From positions 17,022,667 to 17,086,666 of the forward strand of contig CM056587.1 of assembly GCA_029721435.1 (NCBI GenBank): a DNA stretch of 64,000 nt. Direction: 5' to 3'. The translations under genes and the position numbers were made by a program. This DNA comes from Gymnothorax reevesii (Eukaryota; Chordata; Actinopteri; Anguilliformes; Muraenidae). Positions 1 to 10,939 of this stretch are shown in pieces. The notes under the pieces were generated by a model that had not been told where the DNA came from, did no database searches, and worked only from the letters and a program-made list of their open reading frames with translations. How positions within the stretch are numbered: the first letter of the stretch is position 1; each line of letters opens with the position of its first letter.

Positions 1-600
1 TGAGTAAGTTTGGCTGGCAGTAATTATTTAATTTAGTTTATATTGTGAATTGAAGCTGCCAACCATTTAATTTTGGGTATTATTGTTTATTTGTTTTAAC
101 AATTGAAGCATCTATTACGAAAACCCCATAAGTCACACTTGACTTGACTTGACTTGTGGGGTTTTAGTAATCAGTGCTTCAATTGTGACCCCATTCATAC
201 TCTCTCTTTGTTTTCTCCAGTAGCTGAGAGCTGACAGTGGTGGTGAGGTGTCCTGGTAGTGGTCTCTTTTCTTAAATGTGTGCCGTGATTCTCTGGATTT
301 GTTTTATTCACATATGCGTGGGCGTGTCTGTTTGTCACGTGTGTCGGTGTTCCTGGATCTTCATTCACCCCTCCTTGACACATCCCCTCAGTGGGAAGTT
401 AGTGTTCCCCTTCCTTATGTCCTGGTCTGAGCGGCATTGTGGTATTTTTTTTTCATGTGTAGTTGTGAGTAATAAAGACATTTTTTTTTAATGAACTCGA
501 ACCATGTCTTCTGCCCATCCGTAAAACGAACCTGTGTGTCTTGCGGGATTACTTTTTATAAATAAATTCCCTGGGTGAAATTCCCAGGGTGGTGCTTTCA
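1..600. other. Non-coding stretch with a small imperfect inverted repeat
   Basis: No credible coding region. At 101-185 two arms of about 35 bases (101-135 and 151-185) are imperfect reverse complements, each containing AAAACCCCA or TGGGGTTTT, around a short TGACT/TTGACT tandem. An AATAAA-type hexamer followed by a T-rich run lies near 470-490. This could be the edge of an unrecognised transposon. Nothing else is identifiable. Confidence 0.35.
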
Positions 601-639
601 GCTTTTTGATGTCATTGAATAAAATAACATCGAAATAAA

Positions 640-1295
640 ATTTACTCTTTCATCCTCCTCTAAGTGTATCTGCCACACCCGCATCAGCTGAACGAGGTCT
701 GAGAACCATGGCCTTCCTAGCCAGCATGGAGCAACGAGTAAAACTACACCATGGCCCATCTTGACCCTCTCGAGGACTTGAGGAACCAGAGGGAGAGGAG
801 GAAATGTGTTTTACAAGCCTGTTGGCCGTTGGCAGATCATCTAGGCCCAAACTGCCCACCCCCTGACTCAAGAGGGAATACCATTCCAGGAGATGGGTTG
901 TTTCCCTGGATGCGAAAAGATTGACCTGGACTACCCTATGCTGAGCTCAGATTTGGTTAATGACATCCGGGTTAACCGCTATTCTCCTAGCAGAGGCTCT
1001 GACGTGGTTAGAACGGCAGCCGCCTTATTTTCTACACTCAGTTGAGGCCATGCCCACGTCAGTGGCTCCCGCGCCACCTGGAGACAGCGTTGCGACTTCG
1101 TTCCACCTTGGTGATTTATACGGTGTACTGCAGAGATGCTGTCTGTTCTCATCAGCGCATGATTGTGATGAATGAGAGGCAAGAGACTCCTGAGGGCAAG
1201 ATGAATGGCTCTCAGTCTGAGCACATTTATATGTTCTGATGACCAAGGGGGCTCCCACCTGCGTCTCACTGCTCTGCCCTCCCAGATGTCTCACC
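640..1295 (-). pseudogene. DIRS-like RNase H and downstream region, broken
   Basis: Just downstream of the RT on the minus strand, 979-1269 encodes LRAIHLALRSLLPLIHHNH, then MRTDSISAVHRINHQGGTKS and LQVAREPLTWAW. This matches the layout of DIRS RNase H (a glutamate-like helix replaced here by LRAIHLAL, then the V-RTDN-T-V-YIN-QGG motif). Further on, 640-800 reads LLVAPCWLGRPWFSDL and LVQLMRVWQIHLEEDE in a frame offset from the neighbouring one, which is the conserved segment following RNase H in DIRS pol. Frameshifts and stops separate the parts. No tyrosine recombinase frame was recognised beyond it. Confidence 0.65.
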
Positions 1296-1504
1296 AGCCT
1301 GTCGGGGATGCGTCTGTTGTAACTACTGACCTTCTGTGGGGAAGGTTCTCCTGAGAGGAAAATCCCAGTCTCTCTTGGGGAGCAGGGGCCTGCATGCAGG
1401 ACTGTGCCCGGGGGAGCTTCCTCCTCCTCTCTTTTTTTTTGGATGGAGATGAAAGGAGTTGATTCATCGCTGTATATGATGCGCTCTCAGCAGACTCAAA
1501 GGAA

Positions 1505-2265
1505 TCACCGCTTCTGCTGCTGCCAGTAATCCCAGCAGTTTCTGAACCCTGTGAAAGTCACAAACTTCCCCAGTTGGAAGTGTCTTAATACTCTCTCTGA
1601 ACTGTCTACCCTGTGGGGAGTGGGATGTGGATTCACTGTCACAGAATCAAAGTGAAGGCCAAGAAAATTCACTTGTTGCTGAGGCTGCAGATTGATCTTC
1701 TTCCAGTTCACTGAGAACCTCAGGGAATGAACATGAGACAGCACCATCACTGTGTCCTGGACCACTTCATCTAGAGAGGGGGCAATGGTCCGGGTACGGC
1801 AGGGTTTTGTGAGCCTGCACCTGAAGTGAGGGCTAAGGCAGCTGAGACCACCCAAGTGAAGACCCTCAGTACCAGTGACAGGATCAAAGGCAGAACCTGA
1901 AACTGGAAAACTTGGCTGTGAAAAACAAAGCGAAGAAACTGACTGCGTTCTGAACAAAGCGGAAAATGGAAATATACATCTTTTAAATCGAGGGATGTGA
2001 ACCACTCTCCTGCGCTAATGGGCTGTATTACTGTCTCTTTTTTTTGGATCATTTTGAAGGGAAGCAGCTTGAGATATGAGTTGAGGGCCCTGAGGTCAAG
2101 AAGTGCTGCTAACCGCTATCTTTTTTTGGAACTATGGGCGTTAGTGGGTCCTTCACAATAGTTATTCAGACCCCAGAAAAGGAGTGGGTGGGGGTGCCAC
2201 CGAAACTGCGGTTGGTACCTGTGAGCTACTGTTGATAAAACCCATGGGTCTGACACAACTACCTC
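1505..2265 (-). pseudogene. DIRS-like reverse transcriptase, broken
   Basis: In an intact element this would be the polymerase copying element RNA into DNA. On the minus strand, starting near 2,260, the frame reads WVLSTVAHRYQPQFRWHP, then VPKKDSG, then after a frameshift LDLRALNSYLKLLPFKM and WFTSLDLKDVYFHFPL, followed by FLRFVF and FQFQVLP. The thumb-side segment LRFSVNWKKINLQPQQQ and NFLGLHFDSV is readable at about 1,640-1,740. The catalytic box, usually YLDD-W in this group, has decayed to SLDEVVQD, so activity is unlikely. Two overlapping frames cover the gene, showing at least two indels. Start and end are approximate. Confidence 0.75.
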
Positions 2266-2279
2266 GCAACTGGTGAAAG

Positions 2280-4560
2280 TAAGTCAAGAGGGACACTTAA
2301 CGGTCGGCCCACGATCCCTATGCGGGACCGCTGTCACGGCCTGCACCCCTGCCCGAACTCTTCTGTTGACCACTCCCCCGGGTATGAGGCCTCCTCTGGT
2401 GGGTTTGTGGCAGAACTCTGTCTGTGGGCACGAAAAACTCTGTTCTTGCGCTCAAGCAGGGCCCCGACTCCCATGACTAGGCCAGGCTGGCTGCTGATGC
2501 TCTTGAGGTGCTGTAAACCCCCTGTGTGAAAGTGCAGGCTGGCTTGCGACAAGCCTGTTGGACAGTTTCCTCATTGTAATACCGCGCTCAGCTCTATCCA
2601 GCACGTCCTGAGAACCTGGATAGCAGACTTGACTAGGTGTTTCTGGCAAGTTCATTAGTTCACTCCTTATGGCATCTAGCAGAGAAGTCTGTGGCAGCCA
2701 TATCTGCCTACAACATTAGACAGCTGATGACATAGCATCCCTCAGGAATCAGGAATCAGTTGTAAGTGAGCTGACAAAGCAGAATAAATCAGAGCCCTGG
2801 AGTCCTGATTCTTCATGCTCACCAAATTCCTCAAGGCCGCCAACATGATAGCCAACACATTACCCACACGAGCTGCAGCATTAAATGAAGCATTAATCTT
2901 CTCCAGTCCAATTTATCATTTTGAGATCTGAAAAATCTTTCAATCATGGAGAATAGTTCTCATACACTAAAATAACTAACAGAATTGGTCAGAATTAGAT
3001 ATCTCACATTTTGAAGGACTTTGAGGTTGTTGTATATTATCATTTATAGTTTATCGTAATCTAAAAGCATTACTTCTTCATTCTACACAACTATTTTCTT
3101 AATCTTAATCTTAATGAAATATCTGTGATATTTACCTCAAAAATGCAGACCTACTCTCAACAAACTTTGGTTCTCTTCCATTTTGCAATGAGACAGTGGT
3201 GACTTCTAGTGGCTGCAGGTGGAACTAACATTGTATTTTTTCAATGCTGAGCTGGAAGGGTATCTTTATGAAACCATTTCCCATGTGGTCTTTATATTTC
3301 ATAATCAGCCATCAATTGATTTATTGTTGCAAATTTGCAACATGAGCCTGAAGAGGGTTAAACGAGCCTGAAACCAAGCAGTCAGTTTCTGTACACTCTT
3401 TTCTGGAGCAGCGGGTATTAGCAGGAGAACAGGATGGACCCAACGTTTTCCATGATGCTAGTGCCTGTTCTACCAGTGGCATGTCTCCCAATCCAGTTTC
3501 CATTGCATAGTTGGCATTAACCAACCGCCTACTGCCTGCATTAAATTGAAGCTTCTGAGATGGTTTTTTCCTTGCTGTCCTCAGCATTGAAACATAATCA
3601 ACTGCCGCTGGAATGCAAGGTGGGGAATTACTCTGTTATATGCCCCCCCAGATACCTCCCGCAGGGGCTGGGTCAGACACAGGGGGCTGCAGACCAACTA
3701 TTTTCACTGCACTAAATACTCTAGTGAAAAGAGTATTAGTGGAAGATTGCCCCACCACTTCTGATCGCTCATCCACCACCACAGTGTCTGAATGGGGATC
3801 CGCCCAGTGGCCTCCCTCTTCTGACTGATGTACACCTTCAAGCAGTGAGTGGGGAGCAAAAATAGACAGTAGATCAGCATCATCGGTGGCATCATTCCAT
3901 ACATGGGCCTGAGGCCCAGGCGAAGGAACACATTCCTAGCCTGGGGGAAGTGATGATGAGAAGGAGGAATGACGAGCCTCAAATCTGTCCATCCTCATAG
4001 ATATACGCAGCCAGAATCTTAATTTATGTGTCTGAGCTACTGCCTTCTGCTAGTGGAGCAGGGATTGGGCATTTAGCAGCTTTACGCACCTCTTCATGAT
4101 TTGATGTGTGTGGGGAATTACGACGACGGCCATGAGAGTGCTTGTGTACACGCTTATGACCAGAAGGGTCTGGAAGATGTTCCTTCTCCCTACTGCACTC
4201 AGGCATGGCGCTGCTTTAAAGAACTCTGTAAGCACGACGAAGTCGCTTCTCGCTGGGTAGGCCACAAACTGCACTACAGGGATTATCTACATCCTCCCTC
4301 AGTTGAGCGATTCCTAAGCATGTGGGGCTTTCTCGGCGCCCTTCAAGGGGGGGCTGCAGCACAGACTGACAAAACCAGTAGCACTGCGATGCGATGATGC
4401 TCCTGACAAAGCAGGATAAGCACAACACAACCCCACTGACTGCGAACAGATGTGAAGGGTGTATTAGGCCCATACAAAGAAGGTAGCTTGCACCAGTACA
4501 TGAACATACCGAGCAGGTGATATAGCGCTCACAAGGGCTAATACTTAACAAACATTGGAA
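2280..4560 (-). pseudogene. Probable gag-like region of the DIRS relic
   Basis: This stretch lies upstream of the RT in the element's own orientation, where ORF1 (gag) belongs. Short minus-strand frames include one at 3,321-3,587 with FNAGSRRLVNANY and one at 4,024-4,206 with a basic, His-rich SGHKRVHKHSHGRRR segment. Another, at 2,452-2,655, contains RKLSNRLVASQPALSHRGF. They resemble the basic and low-complexity parts of DIRS gag but carry no diagnostic domain, and all are short and out of frame with one another. The assignment rests mainly on position; some of the 3 kb region may be unrelated. Confidence 0.4.
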
Positions 4561-5510
4561 TGCAAATATATTTCAGTATTTAGTGTGTTTCACTGGTGGA
4601 TTACCTGAAAGAAACAAAAACGACAACAAAAATATGGAACCATAACCAACACATTAGCAGCTAGTTTCTGGCTAACAACTAAAAGAAAAACCATGAATAG
4701 CTTTACACTACCATCCGATTTAGCTACACTGCCATTAAGCAATAAAATGCAAATTAACCTCCTTAATTCACAGGGACTCACGGCACCTGCATCACACAGG
4801 TGATGAATTGAAAGGTGGATTCACCAGAGTAAACCTGTCTCCTAACCTGTACCTGGTTTCTGAGGTGAGAAAGGCAAAGAGAACGAGCTGGAAATCGACC
4901 CTACTTTTATTGCGCGGAAGTTCTGGCTCCAGAGGTCATGGGAAAGATTTTGTTTACATAAGTTTTCGAGAGTAGGCGGAACGAGGGCTATCATTCTATT
5001 TAGACTGTAGTGACAGTCAAAAACCAGTCGAAACAGATCTGGTCTGAACGCAAGACATTTTTCTGAGCTGTGGGTCAAATAAATTTAGATTACCCCACAC
5101 GTTTGCTGTGCATATATGTCAATGCTACTTTTGGTATTCATCCTAATTTTGTAAAATTTTGTAAGTATTCCTCTTTCAGTTGCGATGTCAACTCTATTAA
5201 GATGGCTGCCTGTCAGGCCATTCACAGTTCATCGAGCGCATCATCAGATAAGATCGGGCACACGTGGGGTTTTAAGGTTTAGCTCTGATTTAGTCTTGAG
5301 AGTTTGTTCATGAGAAATTAGCTTCAGAACTTTACTCTCTGGTGTTAATTCATTCACAATCAACTGTGCATTTCCTTTGGAGTAGTGGAGTATTGACTAG
5401 CCACATCGACTGGGTTAATTGACTCTGCTGTTTGTGCAGCCAACTTGCACAAAACATTCTCTCAATGTTTCTGACTTTTGATTGCATTCTAGACACAGCG
5501 TTTCAGCATA
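4561..5510. other. Non-coding, unassigned
   Basis: No gene or repeat was recognised. The interval 4,840-5,080 is moderately GC-rich and could contain the 5' terminal repeat of the DIRS relic, but I saw no matching copy to support that. Confidence 0.3.
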
Positions 5511-5512
5511 AA

Positions 5513-5644
5513 AACACACACGGACACACACACATGCGCGGGTGCACGCACATACGCACGCACACACACAGATACACAGACGCACACACAGACGCGCACA
5601 CACACGCGCCCGCACACACGCATGCACACACATACACACAAACG
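5513..5644. repeat. Imperfect (CA)n microsatellite
   Basis: Almost pure alternating CA on the plus strand with interspersed G (CGCA, TGCA, GACA units). Long apparent reading frames of Thr/His or Cys/Val repeats on both strands are by-products of the repeat. Confidence 0.95.
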
Positions 5645-5907
5645 CTTTATACTGGGTGCATGGCTCCTTCTGTGGAGACCCTAATTGCTCCGAGCTGTGC
5701 GTGAGCTTGTTTCTCACTTCTTTTCCGGCATTGTTGCCATGGTTATTTCAGCCATTTCATCTCTTCCCCGCCATATTTACTTTTAGGTTTTCATTTGCTT
5801 TATACATACTCGATCATTCTGAAATTGGGCCTTATGGTTATGAATGAGTCTGATTCAAAAATCGAATATCGGGTTTTCTTATTCCTCCAGCAGATGCTTC
5901 CTAAAGC

Positions 5908-7546
5908 CTAGGTCCCACTGTGGAAAAATCAGCGATCTGGAAAACGACAAATTTTCTCCCGATGGCTCCCGATGCCCCGATGTTTTTGGCAAAAAAAAAT
6001 TTTAAAACTGAGTATAGTCCCATTAGAAGTGGCACGTATTAGGCATCGGGGATGGTCCGGTGAACGTTCACTGATGCTTCGGCTGTGGTCACAAAGCTTC
6101 TGGGAATGTCCCCCGAACAATGCCGTGAAAAATCGTGGATGGCTTCCTGATGCTCGGGAAAGCTCCGGGGTACAAGGTGCCCCCGAGCTTCCCCGAATTA
6201 GAAACATCATCGGGGGAATAAGCCCGTAGATTAGGGGATGCATCTGTGAGTACTTGCGAACCATCCCAAGCGCCTCGGGGAAGGGTTATTGGGGAGGTAT
6301 ACATTGTAGCGGGCTATAAGGTGCAAACAGCATCTATAATCATCAAAGAGTTTGGATGGGAATCCAGTGCGAGACGCCAAGCAGGGTTTGGGAAAGAACT
6401 TTTTTTTAAACTGAAAAATCCTCTAACCTCCCTGTGCACTCCCTGTAACTCCTCCCACCACAAAATCGGCCTATCGCCGAATGAAGCGTTTTTTTTTAAT
6501 CACTCGAATTCACTCCACTTACTCCTGCACCGAGTTACTTTGAAAATTGTTTCCCCCTCTTGCCTTTATTTTTACAATTTCGTTTCCTTCATTTTTTCTC
6601 TTAATTTTGATATTTAATTGAAGTTTGTTTAATGACAAGAAGGCTGTCGGGCGTTGCTTTATTTTGCTGACCGCGACTCGCGTCTGGCAAGCGCATCTGG
6701 TTGTTATAATCTGTAGCCTACTGCAGCAGCCCAATCTTTTCCTTTAGAAATTAATCAACCATTTTATTATTATTATTATTATTATCATTTTTATTATTGA
6801 GTGATTGGATATACATAGACTATTTACTTTTCCTGCAGGTGTCTAGGCTGCGACCTGTGATTTGGGTTATTTGTTTTCCACGGATAAATGTGTTCAACTG
6901 TGTCACAACTCTTTTGCCAGTTATTTTAACTGGAATTTTACAGTAAGAATTACAAAAGAGTTCTTTGTATGTCAAGTGTAAACCACAGTTTAATGCGACC
7001 AGGACTCAGCTTACAGTTAAAATACCAGGCAAATAAGGTGCAAGTTTATAACAGAGTATATGGTGCTCGCGAAAATCCAGCCATTCAGCGCCATGGGAAG
7101 AATGCCACTTTTCAACCGTCGCCGAAATTTCTGCGAATATTCGGGGATGCAACCTCGACATCGGAAATGTCGCCGAACTTTCGCTGAAGATTCAAATAAC
7201 CCCGGAGGTCCCCTGATACTTCGACAGACATCACCGATGCTTCGGGGATGCCTCGGGGAAAACAAGCTTCCTCGTGGCTCTGGAAAGCTCCGATGCCTCC
7301 CCGACCTGTTGTCCCGACAAAATGTCGGGAACACATCGGGGGAAATTTCAATGCAAGCACTGAAATTTTTTGCAGTCCTCCCGATGCCTCTCGATGGTTC
7401 CAGATGGCTCGCGACGCTCCCGAAGCTTCCCCGGGACATCTGGGAACCTGTTCCCGACGCCACCAGAGTTGCATCAATTTCTATCCGGAGTACATCGCCG
7501 AGGCAAAAAAAAAAAAAAAAAAAAAACAGCCCACAGGGACTGAGCC
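5908..7546. mobile_element. Candidate non-autonomous DNA transposon with CCCGATG-rich flanks
   Basis: The left edge reads GCCTAGGTCCCACTGTGG and the right edge, reverse-complemented, GGCTCAGTCCCTGTGGG, which are imperfect terminal inverted repeats. CCTAAA lies directly outside both ends as a possible target duplication. Inside, 5,930-6,300 and 7,060-7,500 are GC-rich and crowded with degenerate CCCGATG/CATCGGG and GATGCTTCGGGGA motifs, while 6,300-7,060 is AT-rich. No transposase frame is present. A run of about 22 A at 7,505-7,526 sits just inside the right end. The superfamily is uncertain; hAT is the nearest guess. Confidence 0.4.
6766..6797. repeat. (ATT)n microsatellite
   Basis: Uninterrupted TTA units followed by imperfect ones, inside the AT-rich middle of the candidate element around it. 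Confidence 0.9.
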
Positions 7547-8200
7547 TAAACACTCGGTTCTCTCATGAAATCGCAATATTAACTGGTGCTTAGAGCACTA
7601 GATGGCGCTGTGAGTTAAAATCTTGCATGGACAAATCACTCTATGGACTTGGGTTTTTCTTTTTTAGGGAAGGGAGGCGTAGTGTGATATCGCCTCCAAA
7701 TGTTGTGGGTAACCAAGGAGGAAAAAATAATATCATGATGAATATGCTTTACCTTAAACATTCCTGCCTGTGGCAAAGTCGGTATCACAGTAATGATTCT
7801 GTTTCTGTCCCTATAAATTCTCGAGGCTTAGTTCTTACTCCGTTTTCAGTGTACACACCATTTTTCAGAGCAGAGTAATAATGCAGAGTACAAGGCAAGA
7901 GCCTGTGCCTCTTTCCAAAGGATGGTATTACAGGATAGAGCTGAGTCTGTCCACAGCAAGATGATGAGCATACAGTAATTTAGGATTTTAAAATCGTTGG
8001 ATGCAACCAGTTGACAAAATTATGATCCATCATTGGCCATGAATCATTATTTTCTTATCGCTTTGGGTGACTCCAGACAGCGAGGTGTACTGTAACCTTT
8101 ACTGATTTTTTTTTTTTTTTCAAATTACTTTTCATATCTTTTCACTTTTTTGTTCTTGTTTTTGGTTCATACGTCCCTGCTCAACTGGGTATGTTCATTG
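7547..8200. other. Non-coding, unassigned
   Basis: No gene was found. The interval holds a CTCF-like 14-mer at 7,595-7,608 (13 of 14 positions of the CCASYAGRKGGCRS core) and an oligo-T run at 8,107-8,120. Confidence 0.3.
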
Positions 8201-8206
8201 TGCCCT

Positions 8207-8376
8207 TTACGAGTTAAATGATGGGAATTGTTGAGGGGGGAAATATTCAAGTTCTCTCTGGAGCATCTGTTTCATAAGGAGTTGAGAGAGTGAATCACTT
8301 GATGACGGTTCGTGTGGATCGAGCTGCTGAGCTGATAAGTACTGTTCAATTAACCTAAATGGGAAGACGGGTCCTT
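8207..8376 (-). CDS. Possible orphan terminal coding exon
   Basis: On the minus strand a pyrimidine-rich tract ending in CTTTTCCTTTCAAG forms a good-looking 3' splice acceptor at 8,377. It is followed by an open frame of about 55 codons that ends in TAA at 8,207. The peptide begins GPVFPFRLIEQYLSAQQ, has a Ser-rich middle (SSSDSLSQL) and ends LEYFPPQQFPSFNS. Unlike most open frames in this window it overlaps no recognised repeat and its composition looks protein-like. I do not recognise the family. No upstream exon was found to the right, where the rest of a minus-strand gene would lie. Chance is a serious alternative. Confidence 0.2.
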
Positions 8377-8379
8377 GAA

Positions 8380-9905
8380 AGGAAAAGATGCTTGTCAACA
8401 GCGAACAAAGACCAAAGAAGAGCTCTTTGGGGTTTGTGTTAATCAGTTTTTCTTCATTAGCTGTCGTCGTACTCGTGGCACACGACGGGTGTTGTGCTTC
8501 ATTAGACCCCTGAGTTGCGCACAATGGCAATAATTGCGTTTATTTTCGCTCTGCTGTTTTTATGGCGCTGCCGATTCGATTAACTCTTGAGAGGGCGTGA
8601 AAACCAGTAATTAGAGCATCTGAGAGAAAGACTGACTGTGGACTACTTCTTCATCACCGTACAAGCTAAATAAAAGGCTGTAAATGTCAGGTATTCTAAA
8701 GTGAGAGTCTGATTACTTTATGTTAGAGTCAGATTTACTATTTAGCCTGAGCGACACTCAACATGGAAATTTGAGTGATAGAGTGTATAGCAGACACACT
8801 GTTCGTGGGGAAAATTGGCATTGCTCCGAGAGCTACAAATGTGAGTGCACTCTTACAATTCCTAAGATTTCAAAATTTTCGGGGGTTTGCTGCACCCAAA
8901 ATTGCTGGAGGAGCACCTTCTCAGAAATTCACCAGTCCATAATTCAATGTGAACCACAATCAGCTGAACAACATCATCGGAGTGTCAAAGTTGGGGTGCA
9001 AAAGAGGGCCAGAGTTACAGATTTTGCATAAACGTGAAAATAACTCTTAAAATATCAAAGGTGCCAAATTACCATGGTGTCCCCACTCCCCAAGTTATTA
9101 TATTCTTGAATGTCCAAAAGGAAAAAGAATTTTAAGCAGAAAAAGAAAAAAAAAAAACCCTTTAATTTCTAGGTCCATGATGACTGACCATCATTTTCTC
9201 CCTTCAGAAGAACAGGCTGTTTTGAGCGAGCGTTGTCGCTACTTAACTCTGCACTGATAGCAAACAGCAAAGGACAGAGAGGCAGAGCTGCTTGGTGTAA
9301 ACCTTGCAGAATAGATCTGTTCATTAAAAAAAAAAAAAAACCTGCAGGAATTACAAACCGAGTGTTTCAAACGCTGTTATGGCAAAGGGGATTTTTGCTG
9401 CCACAAGGGGGGCTTCAATATCAACCTCCTCCGTTCTGTTGGAGACAGTACAGGCCACTGTTCAGATGGACTGAACCAGGAAAAAACATTGGTGTCAAAG
9501 CTGGGGCCTCCTAAAGTACTTGCATTTCATGCTGTGGCCACGCGCCTAATCAGTGGTTGATTGATTCTCATGGACATAGTCCTCTTTGACCTCTTCATGG
9601 TTGGAAGTGATTTTACCCAAAGTGCCTCACTCCCCCCACCCCACACCACCACCAATCTTACCCCTCATGAAAAGTGGCCTGGAAGCACGGAGAGGAAATT
9701 AGAATGTTTAATTCTGGGCTTGCGGCAGGTCAGCGTTTGAGAGCAGGAGGCAGCCTCGGTCAGCACAGATTGACATGACATGTTAGACTGGAGAGACTAA
9801 TAATATCCAGTTTTCACATTAATGGCACTGCAGTGATGTCACTACTGGGAAACCATCACCGCAGTAACTCTGTGAGTAATGCAATATATAAAGTGCAGGG
9901 CACCG
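8380..9905. other. Non-coding, unassigned
   Basis: No gene or named repeat was recognised. Short A runs occur at about 9,148-9,160 and 9,327-9,341, and a CCCCACC-rich patch at about 9,630-9,655. Either A run could be the tail of an old retroposon, but nothing upstream identifies one. Confidence 0.3.
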
Positions 9906-9913
9906 TAGCAACA

Positions 9914-9916
<3 letters not shown>

Positions 9917-9980
<64 letters not shown>

Positions 9981-10108
9981 CATGTGTATGTTTGTGTGTG
10001 TGTGCGTGTGTGGGTAGGAATATGTATATACGTGGGCGTGTGTGTACGAGTGCATGTGTGTTTGTGGGTATGCATGTTTGTGTGTGTGTGTGTGTGTGGG
10101 TATGCGAG
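9917..10108. repeat. (TG)n microsatellite with degenerate right half
   Basis: A nearly pure TG array at 9,917-9,977 is followed by an imperfect TG-rich stretch to about 10,108 with TATG, CGTG and GGTA interruptions. Long Cys-Val and His-Thr frames here are artefacts. Confidence 0.95.
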
Positions 10109-10112
10109 AGTA

Positions 10113-10535
10113 CAACCACAATTCCGAAATAGCTGGGACGAAGTGTAAATTTAAAATAAAATAAAAAATGTTGAAATGGAGACATTTTACATTTTTATCC
10201 ACAAACTGAGCTTAAATCAAATTTTCTGGTGGCAACAGGTATCAAAAAAGTTGGTACACAGGCAAAAAAGGACTGAAAAAGCAAAATATATAAGAGAATC
10301 AACTGAAAGAATATTCAGCAAATAATTAAGTAAACTGACAACAGGTGTGTAACATGATTGGCTATAAAACGGATGTCTTAGAGAGGCTGAGTCTCTCAGA
10401 AGCAAAGATGGCCAGAGGCTCTCCAAACTGTGAAGGCTTGCGTAAAAAAATTGTGGAATACTTTAAAAATAATGTTCCTCAACATCAAATTGCAAAGACT
10501 TTGAAGGTCTCATCAGTGACAGTGCACTATTTCAG
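10113..10535 (+). mobile_element. Truncated Tc1-like transposon (left end and start of transposase)
   Basis: Begins CAACCACAATTCCGAAATAG directly after TA (10,111-10,112) and runs through a terminal repeat of more than 200 bases very similar to that of the element at 56,289-58,261. It then enters the transposase N-terminus. From 10,408 the protein reads MARGSPNCEGLRKKIVEYF, then QIAKTLKVSSVTVHY, a Tc1-type helix-turn-helix for binding the terminal repeats. Homology stops just after HYF, so everything downstream, including the catalytic domain and right end, is missing. Confidence 0.8.
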
Positions 10536-10539
10536 TGTA

Positions 10540-10697
10540 GGATTGTTTAGCATCATTTTATATTATGTTTATGATTTTTACGTATCATAAAGTCTCTCAT
10601 AACTCCATAAGGAGTGGCCGGTTTTATCTTGTATGTACTGTCTGTATTTTTAACTGGGTGAGACTCAAATAAAACATTATCGTATCGTATCGTCTAT
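10540..10697 (+). repeat. Possible retroposon 3' tail ending in CGTAT repeats
   Basis: Directly after the truncated Tc1 copy, the sequence reads AACTGGGTGAGACTCAAATAAAAC and ends in three tandem CGTAT units. A short tandem tail after an AATAAA is typical of LINE or SINE 3' ends. The body was not identified. Confidence 0.3.
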
Positions 10698-10733
10698 CTT
10701 AAAAGTAGGGTAAATAATTTAAATAATTTATTA

Positions 10734-10930
10734 CATGGGTAGGGATCCTTCTCCTGAAAAAGCCACTGCAGCTTTCATACCAACCAAGCTGCTACACACC
10801 TGATTCTACTGATCAACCTCTGGAATGTTTTTTAAGGGCCTTGATTAGTAGAATCAGGTGTGTAGCAGCTTGGTTGGTATGAAAGCCAGCACCCACAGTG
10901 GCTCTATCTGGAAAGGGTTCCCTACCCATG
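10734..10930. mobile_element. hAT-type MITE, 197 bp, with 8-bp target duplication
   Basis: A large hairpin. The terminal repeats read CATGGGTAGGGATCC (left) and CATGGGTAGGGAACCC (right, reverse complement). Arms of about 45 bases share GCTTTCATACCAACCAAGC and CTGCTACACACCTGATTCTA. Perfect 8-bp direct repeats ATTTATTA lie outside at 10,726-10,733 and 10,931-10,938. An 8-bp duplication and no coding capacity fit a non-autonomous hAT element. Confidence 0.85.
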
Positions 10931-10939
10931 ATTTATTAT

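Larger units (their letters stand above)
600..4560 (-). mobile_element. Decayed DIRS-type (tyrosine-recombinase) retrotransposon
   Basis: Reading the minus strand from about 4.5 kb down to 0.64 kb gives, in order, a gag-like region, a reverse transcriptase and an RNase H-type region resembling fish DIRS1-like elements. The RT hallmarks are LDLRALNSYLKLLPFKM and WFTSLDLKDVYFH. Downstream, LLVAPCWLGRPWFSDL is the DIRS counterpart of the common LLVAPNWP..PWF motif. Stops and frameshifts break every domain. The tyrosine recombinase and the inverted or split terminal repeats that define intact DIRS elements were not found, so both ends are approximate. Classification rests on the RT and downstream motifs; the gag assignment is weaker. 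Confidence 0.75.

Noticed and set aside
5415..5847. Open frames of about 100 codons across the CA repeat
   Set aside because: Products are Thr/His/Ala or Cys/Val runs from a dinucleotide array, on both strands.
9819..10202. Frames of 76-127 codons at the TG array
   Set aside because: Microsatellite translation with no domain.
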